A stretch of 64,000 bases of DNA from NCBI RefSeq assembly GCF_000730645.1, contig NZ_BBIU01000011.1, forward strand, positions 1-64,000, written 5' to 3'. The stretch is from Pseudomonas parafulva NBRC 16636 = DSM 17004. GTDB taxonomy: Bacteria; Pseudomonadota; Gammaproteobacteria; Pseudomonadales; Pseudomonadaceae. Below, in pieces: positions 18,734-26,418 of this stretch. A program made the position numbers and the translations under genes. Each line of letters opens with the position of its first letter. Positions within the stretch are counted from its first letter, which is position 1. Under the pieces are notes generated by a model. The model made no database searches and was not told where the DNA came from. It was given only the letters and a program-made list of their open reading frames with translations.

Positions 18734-19441
18734 TTACCAGCCGAGGGTTTCTTTCAGAAACGGGATGGTGAGCTTGCGCTGAGCCTGCAGGGACGCCTGG
18801 TCCAAGCGCTCGAGCAGGTCGAACAGCGCGCTCATGCTGCGCGCGCCACGGGTGAGAATGAAGTGCCCGACTTCATCAGTGAGGTGCAGACCCCGGCGCG
18901 ATGCCCGCAGTTGCAGGGCACGCAGCTTGTCTTCGTCGGACAGCCCACGCATCTGGAACACCAGGGCAAGGGTGAGGCGCGACTTGAGGTCGGGGAGCTT
19001 GATGGGCAATTCGCGGGGGGAGGCAGACGCGGCCAGCAGCAGGCGGCGGCCACTGTCCCGCAAGCGGTTGAACAGGTGGAACATCGCCTCTTCCCAGTCC
19101 GGCTTGCCGGCGATGACATGCAGGTCATCGATGCACACCAGTTCGTACTGGGCGAGGTAATCGAGCAGCCCGACGCCGCGCTCCAGCAGTTGCGCCAGGG
19201 GCAGATACACCGCAGGCTCGCCACGTTGCTGAAAACGGTGAGTGGCGGCCTGCAGCAGGTGGGAACGCCCAACGCCCTGCTTGCCCCACAGGTAGATGAG
19301 GCTCTCGGTCCAGCCGGCGTCCGCTTCGCAAAGACGCTCGACATACCCCAGCGCCGCAGCATTGGCGCCCGGGTAATAGTTGATGAAGGTGGCGTCATCG
19401 CGCAGGCGCACACCCAGGGGCAACTGGATCGGTGGTTTCAT
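18734..19441 (-). CDS. hda: DnaA regulatory inactivator Hda
   Basis: A 235-residue AAA+ protein related to DnaA domain III. With the DNA-loaded sliding clamp it promotes ATP hydrolysis by DnaA and so limits re-initiation of replication. Seen: an N-terminal clamp-binding-like segment IQLPLGVRLRDD, the P-loop-like LWGKQGVGRSHLLQA near residue 50, the Walker B LVCIDDLHVIAG, and sensor 2 arginines near the C-terminus. The P-loop has GVGRS in place of GVGKT, as is usual in Hda. Its length and position next to a PerM-like gene are typical. Confidence 0.94.
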   Translation of the reverse strand: MKPPIQLPLGVRLRDDATFINYYPGANAAALGYVERLCEADAGWTESLIYLWGKQGVGRSHLLQAATHRFQQRGEPAVYLPLAQLLERGVGLLDYLAQYELVCIDDLHVIAGKPDWEEAMFHLFNRLRDSGRRLLLAASASPRELPIKLPDLKSRLTLALVFQMRGLSDEDKLRALQLRASRRGLHLTDEVGHFILTRGARSMSALFDLLERLDQASLQAQRKLTIPFLKETLGW

Positions 19442-19582
19442 GCTCGCGGGCGGTCGGCGGGACCACAGGGGCCTTTAGTGAACAGTCGGCAAAGTCTATA
19501 CCTGCAACGCAGGGTGCACAATCACACCCGGGCAGAGTGCAAGCAAAATCAAAGGCTTGCAGCCTGCCCCGGGTAAATGCGG

Positions 19583-20656
19583 CTACAACTCAGGGTCGAC
19601 GTCTGCGTCGTACATGTCCGACTGCTTGTACAGGTCGTGCATATGCCGCAGCAGCACCATGATCACCGCTGCAACCGGCAACGCCAGCAACACGCCGGTA
19701 AAACCGAACAGTTCACCGCCAGCCAGGATCGCGAAAATCACTGCCACGGGGTGCAGGCCAATGCGATCCCCTACCAGCAACGGGGTCAGCACCATACCCT
19801 CCAGCGCCTGCCCCACCATGAACACCGCCACGATGCCGAGCATGGGATAAAGGTCGCCACCGAACTGGAACAACCCAGCCACCAGCGCTGCGCCAATACC
19901 GATAATGAAGCCCATGTACGGCACAATGGCCGCCAGCCCGGCCATCATGCCGATCAGCAGGCCCAACTCCAGGCCAACCAGCATCAGGCCGGCTGAATAG
20001 ATGAAGCCCAGGGCGACCATCACCAGCAACTGCCCGCGTACAAACGCGCCCAGCACCTCATGGCACTCACCGGCCAGCTCGACGATTTTCGGCTCGTTCT
20101 GGCGCGGCAGCAGGCTGCGCACCTTGGCCATCATCACGTCCCAGTCGCGCAGCAGGTAAAAGCCCACCACCGGGATCAGCACCATGTTCGCCAGCCAGGC
20201 GATCAAGGCCAGGCTGGAGGCCGTTGCCTGGGACAGCACCACACCCACGATGTCGGTGGTCTGCCCCATGTGCGCGCCGATGGCCGCCTTGATCTTGTCG
20301 AACTTCCAGAAGCCATCTGCAAGCCCGAGGCGCCCCTGTACCCAGGGCAGTGCAACATGTTCAAGCCAGTCCAGCACCTGGGGCGCCAGCTCGTAGAGCC
20401 GAACCAGCTGCTTGGCCAGCATCGGAATCAGCACGAGCAGCAAGGCCAGCATTACCAAAGTGACCAAGCCAAACACCACAACCACGCCCCAGGTGCGCGA
20501 CATGCCCATGCGCTCCAGGCGATCGACCAGGGGGTCTGCCAGGTACGCCAGCAGGATGCCGACCAGAAACGGGGTGAGGATATTGTGCAGGCTATACAGC
20601 AGCACGATGAGCAGCAGTGCCAAGCCCAGCCAGATCCAGCGACGCATGTCAGTCAT
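19583..20656 (-). CDS. AI-2E family transporter (PerM-like permease)
   Basis: A 357-residue integral membrane protein with about eight hydrophobic segments. Family motifs: TPFLVGILLAYLADPLVDRLE near residue 30 and the C-terminal block LGIVAVFMVGQALEGMVLTPLLVGDRIGLHP. The family is broadly annotated as exporters, and some members act as ion antiporters; the substrate cannot be given. It is 11 bp from the DUF2066 gene upstream and 141 bp from hda downstream, so co-transcription with the DUF2066 gene is likely. Confidence 0.9.
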   Translation of the reverse strand: MTDMRRWIWLGLALLLIVLLYSLHNILTPFLVGILLAYLADPLVDRLERMGMSRTWGVVVVFGLVTLVMLALLLVLIPMLAKQLVRLYELAPQVLDWLEHVALPWVQGRLGLADGFWKFDKIKAAIGAHMGQTTDIVGVVLSQATASSLALIAWLANMVLIPVVGFYLLRDWDVMMAKVRSLLPRQNEPKIVELAGECHEVLGAFVRGQLLVMVALGFIYSAGLMLVGLELGLLIGMMAGLAAIVPYMGFIIGIGAALVAGLFQFGGDLYPMLGIVAVFMVGQALEGMVLTPLLVGDRIGLHPVAVIFAILAGGELFGFTGVLLALPVAAVIMVLLRHMHDLYKQSDMYDADVDPEL

Positions 20657-20667
20657 GATGAAGCCTC

Positions 20668-21720
20668 TTACCAGCGGAAACGCAAGCCATCGAAAGATTT
20701 GGGCACTGCTGGGTCAGGGGCGGGCTGCCCTGCCGAGGCTGGCGGTAGGGTGCTCGCAGGCGCGGGGTCGGCCGGCAGTTCCTGCAGCCGCGCAAGCCCC
20801 AGCTGGGCACGCAACTGCTCGCGGTTGGCCGTGACTGCATAGGTGAAGGTGGTACCTTCTGCCAATTGCAGGTGAGCACCATAGGGCTCAAGAATGCGGG
20901 CCAGTTCGGCGTAGCGTTGCAGGTTCATGCCTTCTACCTGCATCAGCAACTGGCTGCTGGCACCGGGGCGGGTGACGTAGCGCGGCGCAAGGCGGTTACT
21001 CACCGCCAGCATCACGGCATCAGCCAATGCCTCAGGGGACGCGCCCTCGGCAGTACCCTGCTCGTGCTGGTCCCCCAGCCACAGCTGCCATTTGCCCTGC
21101 CACTTGCCGTCCGCTTCCTGGGCGTGAACGGCCAGCAAGGCGTCGGCACCGTACCGCTCGGACGCTTCGCGCAGGGGGCCGGGTTTGCTGGCGTCGATCT
21201 GTTTGGCGTTGGCCACCAACTGCTCTTGCAGGTCGGCCAGCGGCAGGCGCAAGGGCAGGCCACGGTGCTGGGCTGCCTGGCGCAAGGGCTGGGCGCTGGG
21301 CTGGCCATCGCCGACCAGGTTGCTACCCTCGGCGTTGTCGTTCAGCCACCAGCCCAGGATGGACGGGCGGTTGCTGCCCCACAGTGCCAGGCCGGCCTTG
21401 CGCAGGGCACGCTCGGTACTGCCAGGGTCGAATTCGACCATCACCGATTCGGGCGGGCCTGCGTCGCTGCCCACCTGATTGATGATTTGCTGCGGGTCCT
21501 TGCGCAACCCGGCAAGCCCCGGGCTCTGCACAGCCTTCGGGTCGCCGGTCAGGCGCAGTACCAAGGTATCGAAGGCTTGAGCAGTCGCCGCGTTACGGGC
21601 CTCGGCCCCCTGCCCTGCCACCTGCTCGCGCACCTGATAAAGGCCAGCGACGTTCTCAGCCTGGGCAACGCTTGCCATGAGCCCCAGACAACCCGCTACC
21701 AGAAAATTCAAGAAACGCAT
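20668..21720 (-). CDS. DUF2066 domain protein, exported
   Basis: A 350-residue protein with a signal peptide (MRFLNFLVAGCLGLMASVAQ/AE). The family is defined as DUF2066 and has no known activity. The ATG at 21720 gives the signal peptide; an in-frame extension of 45 codons upstream runs through the heptamer repeats at 21751-21837 and is rejected. Features seen: ENVAGLYQVREQVAGQG at the mature N-terminus, LVLRLTGDPKA, and a proline/alanine-rich C-terminus. Genes of this family often sit between purM and a perM/hda pair, as here. Confidence 0.85.
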   Translation of the reverse strand: MRFLNFLVAGCLGLMASVAQAENVAGLYQVREQVAGQGAEARNAATAQAFDTLVLRLTGDPKAVQSPGLAGLRKDPQQIINQVGSDAGPPESVMVEFDPGSTERALRKAGLALWGSNRPSILGWWLNDNAEGSNLVGDGQPSAQPLRQAAQHRGLPLRLPLADLQEQLVANAKQIDASKPGPLREASERYGADALLAVHAQEADGKWQGKWQLWLGDQHEQGTAEGASPEALADAVMLAVSNRLAPRYVTRPGASSQLLMQVEGMNLQRYAELARILEPYGAHLQLAEGTTFTYAVTANREQLRAQLGLARLQELPADPAPASTLPPASAGQPAPDPAVPKSFDGLRFRW

Positions 21721-21750
21721 GAGGTATCCTTCTCGGACAGAGCGGCGACG

Positions 21751-21785
21751 GCAAGCTGCAAGCTGCAAGCTGCAAGCTGCAAGCA
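21751..21785. repeat. Tandem heptamer array, unit GCAAGCT
   Basis: Almost five uninterrupted copies of the 7-bp unit GCAAGCT lie 30 bp upstream of the DUF2066 start codon. Arrays of this kind occur between genes in several pseudomonads, in my recollection, and vary in copy number; I know of no proven function. Confidence 0.85.
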
Positions 21786-21803
21786 GGATGCGGTATGGGC
21801 CTG

Positions 21804-21837
21804 GCTTGAAGCTTGAAGCTTGAAGCTTGAAGCTTTC
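21804..21837. repeat. Tandem heptamer array, unit GCTTGAA
   Basis: Four copies of the 7-bp unit GCTTGAA followed by GCTTT, 18 bp beyond the GCAAGCT array. The two units share the AAGCTT core, so transcripts of this region could fold the two arrays on each other. Slippage during replication would easily change copy number. Confidence 0.85.
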
Positions 21838-21921
21838 GAGACACCGCATCAACACCCCAAACGTTTTTTAGCAATTTCCCGCCCTGCCCGTCGGCGTGAG
21901 GATGGCCGCTGCCCGGCAACC

Positions 21922-21931
21922 CTGATAAAAT
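21922..21931 (+). promoter_or_regulatory. purM: Candidate extended -10 promoter of purM
   Basis: TGATAAAAT fits the extended -10 pattern TGnTAtaaT, 106 bp before the purM start. No convincing -35 hexamer is seen at 17 bp. The rest of the 316-bp spacer between 21721 and 22036 holds only the two heptamer arrays and unremarkable leader sequence. Confidence 0.4.
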
Positions 21932-22036
21932 CGCGCGCCTTCACAGACCACTGAAGTTCAGGCAGCCGCCATCAGGCAGCCAGCCCTGGCCATCACGGTC
22001 GTTTCTACGAATCCCTCCCTCTAAAGGCCTGGATCA

Positions 22037-23095
22037 ATGAGCAAGCAACCCTCCCTGAGCTACAAGGACGCCGGTGTAGACATCGACGCCGGCGAAGCAC
22101 TGGTCGAACGCATCAAGGGCGTGGCAAAACGCACCGCACGCCCTGAAGTCATGGGTGGCCTGGGCGGCTTCGGCGCCCTCTGCGAGATCCCGGCCGGCTA
22201 CAAGCAGCCGGTGCTGGTCTCTGGTACCGACGGCGTCGGCACCAAGCTGCGCCTGGCACTGAACCTGAACAAGCACGACAGCATCGGCCAGGACCTGGTC
22301 GCCATGTGCGTCAACGATCTGGTGGTGTGCGGCGCCGAACCGCTGTTCTTCCTCGACTACTACGCAACCGGCAAACTGAACGTCGACGTGGCGGCCACGG
22401 TGGTCACCGGTATCGGTGCCGGTTGTGAGCTGGCCGGCTGCTCGCTGGTCGGTGGTGAAACCGCCGAAATGCCCGGCATGTACGAAGGCGAAGACTACGA
22501 CCTGGCCGGTTTCTGCGTGGGCGTGGTGGAAAAGGCCGAGATCATCGACGGCTCCAAGGTGGCCACGGGTGATGCCCTGATTGCCCTGCCGTCCTCCGGC
22601 CCACACTCCAACGGCTACTCGCTGATCCGCAAGATCCTCGAGGTATCGGCCACTGACGTCGAAAGCACCCAGCTGGGCGGCAAGCCCCTGACCGAGCTGC
22701 TGATGGCACCGACCCGCATCTACGTCAAGCCGCTGCTGCAACTGATCAAGAACACCGGTGCAGTCAAGGCCATGGCCCACATCACCGGCGGCGGCCTGCT
22801 GGACAACATTCCACGCGTACTGCCGGCCAACGCCCAGGCAGTGATCGACGTGGCCAGCTGGCAGCGCCCGGCAGTGTTCGACTTCCTGCAGGAAAAAGGC
22901 AACGTCGACGAACACGAAATGCACCGCGTGCTCAACTGCGGCGTCGGCATGGTGATCTGCGTGGCGCAAGACCAGGTGGAAACCGCCCTGGCTGAACTGC
23001 GTGCCGCTGGCGAGCAGCCTTGGGTCATCGGCCACATCACCGAAGCCGCTGAGGGCGCAGCCCAGGTCGAGCTGCAAAACCTCAAGGCACACTGA
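22037..23095 (+). CDS. purM: Phosphoribosylformylglycinamidine cyclo-ligase PurM
   Basis: A 352-residue enzyme of purine synthesis that closes the imidazole ring of AIR from FGAM with ATP. Seen: the N-terminal [33 protein letters not shown] near residue 60, [30 protein letters not shown] near residue 140, [15 protein letters not shown], and [16 protein letters not shown] near residue 250. Length is standard. Its stop overlaps the purN start (TGATG), so the two are translated from one message. Confidence 0.98.
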   Translation: MSKQPSLSYKDAGVDIDAGEALVERIKGVAKRTARPEVMGGLGGFGALCEIPAGYKQPVLVSGTDGVGTKLRLALNLNKHDSIGQDLVAMCVNDLVVCGAEPLFFLDYYATGKLNVDVAATVVTGIGAGCELAGCSLVGGETAEMPGMYEGEDYDLAGFCVGVVEKAEIIDGSKVATGDALIALPSSGPHSNGYSLIRKILEVSATDVESTQLGGKPLTELLMAPTRIYVKPLLQLIKNTGAVKAMAHITGGGLLDNIPRVLPANAQAVIDVASWQRPAVFDFLQEKGNVDEHEMHRVLNCGVGMVICVAQDQVETALAELRAAGEQPWVIGHITEAAEGAAQVELQNLKAH

Positions 23096-23748
23096 TGCCG
23101 AACGCGTTCTGCAATGTCGTGGTACTGCTGTCGGGTTCCGGCAGCAATCTGCAGGCCCTGATCGACAGCTGCCAGGCCCCGGGTAACCCAGTGCGCATCT
23201 GCGGGGTGGTTTCCAACCGTGCCGATGCCTTTGGCCTGCAGCGCGCCGCCGCGGCGGGCATCGAACATGTCGTGCTCGATCACACCCAGTACGAAGGCCG
23301 TGAGGCCTTCGACGCTGCGCTAATGGCGTGCATCGACGGTTTCGAACCCCACCTGGTGGTGCTGGCTGGCTTCATGCGTATCCTCAGCGGCAGCTTTGTG
23401 CGCCACTACCAGGGGCGTCTGGTCAACATCCATCCGTCCCTGTTGCCCAAGTACAAAGGCCTGCACACCCATCGCCGGGCGCTGGAAGCCGGTGATGCGG
23501 AACACGGTTGCAGTGTGCATTTCGTGACCGAGGAACTCGATGGGGGGCCACTGGTCGTACAGGCTGTTGTGCCCGTAGCCGCCGATGACACCGTCGAAAC
23601 GCTGGCCCAGCGGGTGCACTGTCAGGAACATCTGGTCTACCCCCTGGCAGTGCGCTGGTTTGCCGAAGGGCGCTTGCGTCTTGGCGAACAAGGTGCATTA
23701 CTGGATGGCCAGCCCCTGTCGGCCAGCGGTCACTTGATTCGATCCTAG
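23095..23748 (+). CDS. purN: Phosphoribosylglycinamide formyltransferase PurN
   Basis: A 217-residue folate-dependent enzyme that formylates GAR in purine synthesis. Substrate and catalytic motifs: VLLSGSGSNLQALID at residues 8-22, LAGFMRILSGSFV, the catalytic Asn-His in VNIHPSLLPKYKGLHTH near residue 112, and the aspartate in VTEELDGGPLV. Starts at the A shared with the purM stop codon. The next gene begins 8 bp after its stop. Confidence 0.97.
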   Translation: MPNAFCNVVVLLSGSGSNLQALIDSCQAPGNPVRICGVVSNRADAFGLQRAAAAGIEHVVLDHTQYEGREAFDAALMACIDGFEPHLVVLAGFMRILSGSFVRHYQGRLVNIHPSLLPKYKGLHTHRRALEAGDAEHGCSVHFVTEELDGGPLVVQAVVPVAADDTVETLAQRVHCQEHLVYPLAVRWFAEGRLRLGEQGALLDGQPLSASGHLIRS

Positions 23749-23756
23749 GAGATTTT

Positions 23757-24467
23757 ATGCGTCGTGCCTTGCTCTTGGCTCTAGCCGTGCTTGCCCTGCC
23801 CCTCCAGGCAGCAGACTTGAAGCCGTTTTCGGCCAGCTACACCGCCGATTGGAAGCAGTTGCCCATGAGCGGTACCGCTGAACGTAGCCTGGTCAAGAAT
23901 GCCAATGGCACGTGGAGCCTGAACTTCAAGGCGTCCATGATGATTGCCAGCCTGACCGAGCAAAGCACACTGCGCCAGGAAAACGATACCCTGCTGCCCC
24001 AGCAGTACCACTTCGAACGCGGTGGCCTGGGCAAGGCGAAGAAGGTTGACCTGAACTTCGACTGGGCCGCCAAGAAGGTGACCGGTACTGACCGTGGCGA
24101 TGCCATCACCCTGCCGCTGAACCGCGGCGTACTCGACAAGTCGTCTTATCAGCTGGCGCTGCAGCATGATGTGGCCGCTGGCAAGAAGAGCATGACCTAC
24201 CAGGTGGTCGATGGCGACGAGATCGACACCTACGACTTCCGCGTACTGGGCACCGAAAAGGTCACCACCAAGACCGGCCAGGTGGATGCCGTCAAGGTCG
24301 AGCGAGTGCGTGACCCCAGCCAGAGCAAGCGCATCACCGAGCTGTGGTTCGCCAAGAACTGGGATTATCTGCTGGTGCAACTGCGTCAGGTCGAAACTGA
24401 CGGCAAGGAATACGTGATCGTGCTGCAGGATGGTACGGTCGATGGCAAGGCGGTTAAGGGTAACTGA
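23757..24467 (+). CDS. DUF3108 domain protein, exported
   Basis: A 236-residue protein with a signal peptide (MRRALLLALAVLALPLQAAD). The family is DUF3108, predicted periplasmic with a beta-rich fold and no known activity. It has TYQVVDGDEIDTYDFRVLG and RVRDPSQSKRITELWFAKN in the C-terminal half. TAGGAGA precedes the ATG by 5 nt. It follows purN by 8 bp, so it is probably the third gene of this operon, which ends at the terminator at 24492. Confidence 0.88.
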   Translation: MRRALLLALAVLALPLQAADLKPFSASYTADWKQLPMSGTAERSLVKNANGTWSLNFKASMMIASLTEQSTLRQENDTLLPQQYHFERGGLGKAKKVDLNFDWAAKKVTGTDRGDAITLPLNRGVLDKSSYQLALQHDVAAGKKSMTYQVVDGDEIDTYDFRVLGTEKVTTKTGQVDAVKVERVRDPSQSKRITELWFAKNWDYLLVQLRQVETDGKEYVIVLQDGTVDGKAVKGN

Positions 24468-24491
24468 GCCGTGCTTGTCTTGAGTAACGGA

Positions 24492-24517
24492 AGCCCCGCC
24501 CTGAGCGGGGCTTTTTT
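24492..24517 (+). terminator. Rho-independent terminator after the purMN operon
   Basis: A stem AGCCCCGC/GCGGGGCT with a short CCTGA-type loop, followed by six T. Confidence 0.92.
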
Positions 24518-24668
24518 ATGGACGATGGTGGGGCGGGCGCCGAGGCGCCACCAGCAGGCTTCATGAAACTTGTTTCATGGCGATTTTATTTACTTAGCCT
24601 GCTAACAAACTCTATAAAGGGGGTGTGCGACACACTGTCGCAGCCAACTGAAAATGTGGAGTTTACCG

Positions 24669-24851
24669 ATGACAGTCCAAGTAACCGAACGCGACGAATC
24701 GAAAATGTCCCATGAAGGCCTGGCCGCTGGCGTGCGGATCTGGGACGTGCACCAGCAAGGTCAACTGGTTGGGATGTTCCATAACGAACACGAAGCGCAG
24801 CAGTACCGCGTCGAGCTGGAAGACCAGGAAAAGCAGCGCACCACGCAATGA
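24669..24851 (+). CDS. Small conserved protein, 60 residues
   Basis: A 60-residue soluble protein starting MTVQVTERDESKMSHEGLAA. I do not recognise a named family. It carries VRIWDVHQQGQLVGMFHNEHEA, which resembles a small two-strand, one-helix unit, and a charged C-terminus (EDQEKQRTTQ). GGAG lies 7 nt before the ATG at 24669; an ATG 15 nt further upstream is less likely because it would precede this site. It is framed by terminators on both sides, so it forms a single-gene unit. Confidence 0.78.
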   Translation: MTVQVTERDESKMSHEGLAAGVRIWDVHQQGQLVGMFHNEHEAQQYRVELEDQEKQRTTQ

Positions 24852-24863
24852 CCCCTCTTGAAC

Positions 24864-24890
24864 GAAAAACCCCGCCAAGGCGGGGTTTTT
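24864..24890. terminator. Bidirectional terminator between the 60-residue gene and the DUF2058 gene
   Basis: Stem ACCCCGCC/GGCGGGGT flanked by AAAAA on one side and TTTTT on the other, so it can stop transcription from both convergent genes. Confidence 0.93.
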
Positions 24891-24894
24891 GCTG

Positions 24895-25434
24895 TTACCA
24901 CATCAGGTCATCCGGGATCTTGTAGGCCGCATACGGGTCATCATCGTCGGCTTCCTCCACATGGGTGTTGAGCAGCAACACCCGGTGCGGGTCGCGTTCC
25001 TGGATCTTCAGCGCCGCTTCACGCGGAATCACTTCGTAGCCGCCCCCATGGGACACAACCGCCAGCGCACCATTGCTCAGCTTGCTGCGCATCAGCGCAT
25101 TGACCGCAATGCGCTTGACCTTCTTGTCATCGACGAAGTTGTAGTAGTCCTCGGTGGTGAGCTTCGGCAGGCGGGTGGCTTCGATCAACTGCTTGATCTG
25201 CGCGGCACGGGCTTTCTGCTCGGCCTTTTCCTGCTGCTGGCGGTTCAGCTCCTGGTCACGCTTGGCCTTTTCGGCCATCGCTTCCCTGGCTTGGCGCTGC
25301 TGGGTGTCGTCCACCTCTACCTGGCCTTTGTGTTCCAGGCGTTTTTGTTTTTTCTCAGCCTTGTTGGCCTGGGAGACCTGTTTCTGGTTGACCAGACCGG
25401 CTTTGAGCAATTGGTCGCGAAGGGAAAGGCTCAT
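24895..25434 (-). CDS. DUF2058 family protein (YaiL-like)
   Basis: A 179-residue protein with an N-terminal SLRDQLLKAGLVNQKQ, a long highly charged coiled-coil-like segment (about residues 20-85, rich in Lys, Glu and Gln), and a compact C-terminal domain with DDKKVKRIAVNALMRSKLSNG and YAAYKIPDDLMW. This is the DUF2058/YaiL family, described as nucleoprotein- or polysome-associated in enterobacteria; the function in pseudomonads is unproven. It lies 26 bp from mazG on the same strand. Confidence 0.87.
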   Translation of the reverse strand: MSLSLRDQLLKAGLVNQKQVSQANKAEKKQKRLEHKGQVEVDDTQQRQAREAMAEKAKRDQELNRQQQEKAEQKARAAQIKQLIEATRLPKLTTEDYYNFVDDKKVKRIAVNALMRSKLSNGALAVVSHGGGYEVIPREAALKIQERDPHRVLLLNTHVEEADDDDPYAAYKIPDDLMW

Positions 25435-25460
25435 GAATGTTCACTCACTTATGCAACAGC

Positions 25461-26294
25461 TCAGCTGCAGCTGGGCAGGTTCTTTTCCTGACGCTTGGCT
25501 TCACCCCAAAGGGCGTCAAGCGCGTCAAGGTTACATTCTTCAATAGGGGTGCCACTGTCGCGCAATGCCTGCTCGATAAAACGGAAACGTCGCTCGAACT
25601 TGCGGTTGGCGCGGCGCAGGGCGTTTTCCGGGTCTTGCTTGAGGTGCCGCGCTAGGTTGACGGCAGCGAACAACAAATCGCCCACCTCGTCCTCCAGCGC
25701 ATCGGCGTCACCGTCGGCCATGGCCTGCAACACTTCATCCAGTTCTTCACGCACCTTGTCCAGCACCGGCAACGCTGCCGGCCAGTCGAAGCCGACCGTG
25801 GCGGCGCGCTTTTGCAGCTTGGCAGCCCGGGACAGGGCCGGCAAGGCTGACGGCACGTCATCGAGCAGCGACAGTTGCTCGGGCGTGCTTTTCTCGGCCC
25901 GCTCCTCGGCCTTTATCTCCTCCCAACGGGACTTGACCTGGGCCTCGCTCAGGCTGGGGGTATCCAGCGGCGCATAAAGCTCGCCGGTAGGGAATACATG
26001 CGGGTGGCGACGAATCAGCTTGCGGGTGATGCTGTCAACCACGCCATCGAACTCGAAACGCCCCTCCTCCCGGGCCAGCTGGCTGTAGTAGACCACCTGG
26101 AACAGCAAGTCGCCCAGCTCACCTTGCAGGTGCTCGAAATCACCGCGCTCGATGGTGTCGGCGACCTCGTAGGCCTCTTCGAGGGTATGGGGGACGATAG
26201 TCGCGTAGTTCTGCTTGAGGTCCCATGGGCAACCATACTGCGGGTCGCGCAGGCGGGCCATGAGGTGCAGCAGGTCTTCGAGGGTGTAGGTCAT
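25461..26294 (-). CDS. mazG: Nucleoside triphosphate pyrophosphohydrolase MazG
   Basis: A 277-residue enzyme with two MazG-type helical domains that hydrolyses (d)NTPs to NMP and pyrophosphate, and in E. coli also lowers ppGpp effects. Metal-binding motifs: HTLEEAYEVADTIERGDFEHLQGELGDLLFQVVYYS in the first domain (residues about 36-75, EExxE...D type) and REELDEVLQAMADGD with LEDEVGDLLFAAVNLAR in the second. It sits 124 bp downstream of relA, separated by a REP pair; that pairing with relA is common in gamma-proteobacteria. Confidence 0.95.
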   Translation of the reverse strand: MTYTLEDLLHLMARLRDPQYGCPWDLKQNYATIVPHTLEEAYEVADTIERGDFEHLQGELGDLLFQVVYYSQLAREEGRFEFDGVVDSITRKLIRRHPHVFPTGELYAPLDTPSLSEAQVKSRWEEIKAEERAEKSTPEQLSLLDDVPSALPALSRAAKLQKRAATVGFDWPAALPVLDKVREELDEVLQAMADGDADALEDEVGDLLFAAVNLARHLKQDPENALRRANRKFERRFRFIEQALRDSGTPIEECNLDALDALWGEAKRQEKNLPSCS

Positions 26295-26320
26295 GTAGGC
26301 AGGTCCTTCGGCGGTGACTT

Positions 26321-26404
26321 CTTCGCGGGTAAACCCGCTCCCACAGGATGGATACAGGTTTTGAAATCTGTACGTTACCTGTGGGAGCGGGTTTACCCGC
26401 GAAG
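26321..26404. repeat. Inverted pair of REP elements
   Basis: Two copies of a 27-bp sequence (26321-26347 and 26378-26404) are exact reverse complements, separated by 30 bp. Each has the GCGGGTTTACCCGCG core with GTGGGAGC typical of P. putida REP elements. The pair lies between relA and mazG and would form a long hairpin in RNA. REP pairs of this sort are mobilised by RAYT transposases elsewhere in the genome. Confidence 0.9.
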
Positions 26405-26418
26405 CAGGCGCCGCGGTC

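Noticed and set aside
21751..21837. Possible CRISPR array
   Set aside because: Units are 7 bp with no spacers and no cas genes; simple tandem repeats.
21721..21855. In-frame N-terminal extension of the DUF2066 protein through the heptamer arrays
   Set aside because: It would add repeat-encoded residues before a perfect signal peptide; the ATG at 21720 is sufficient.
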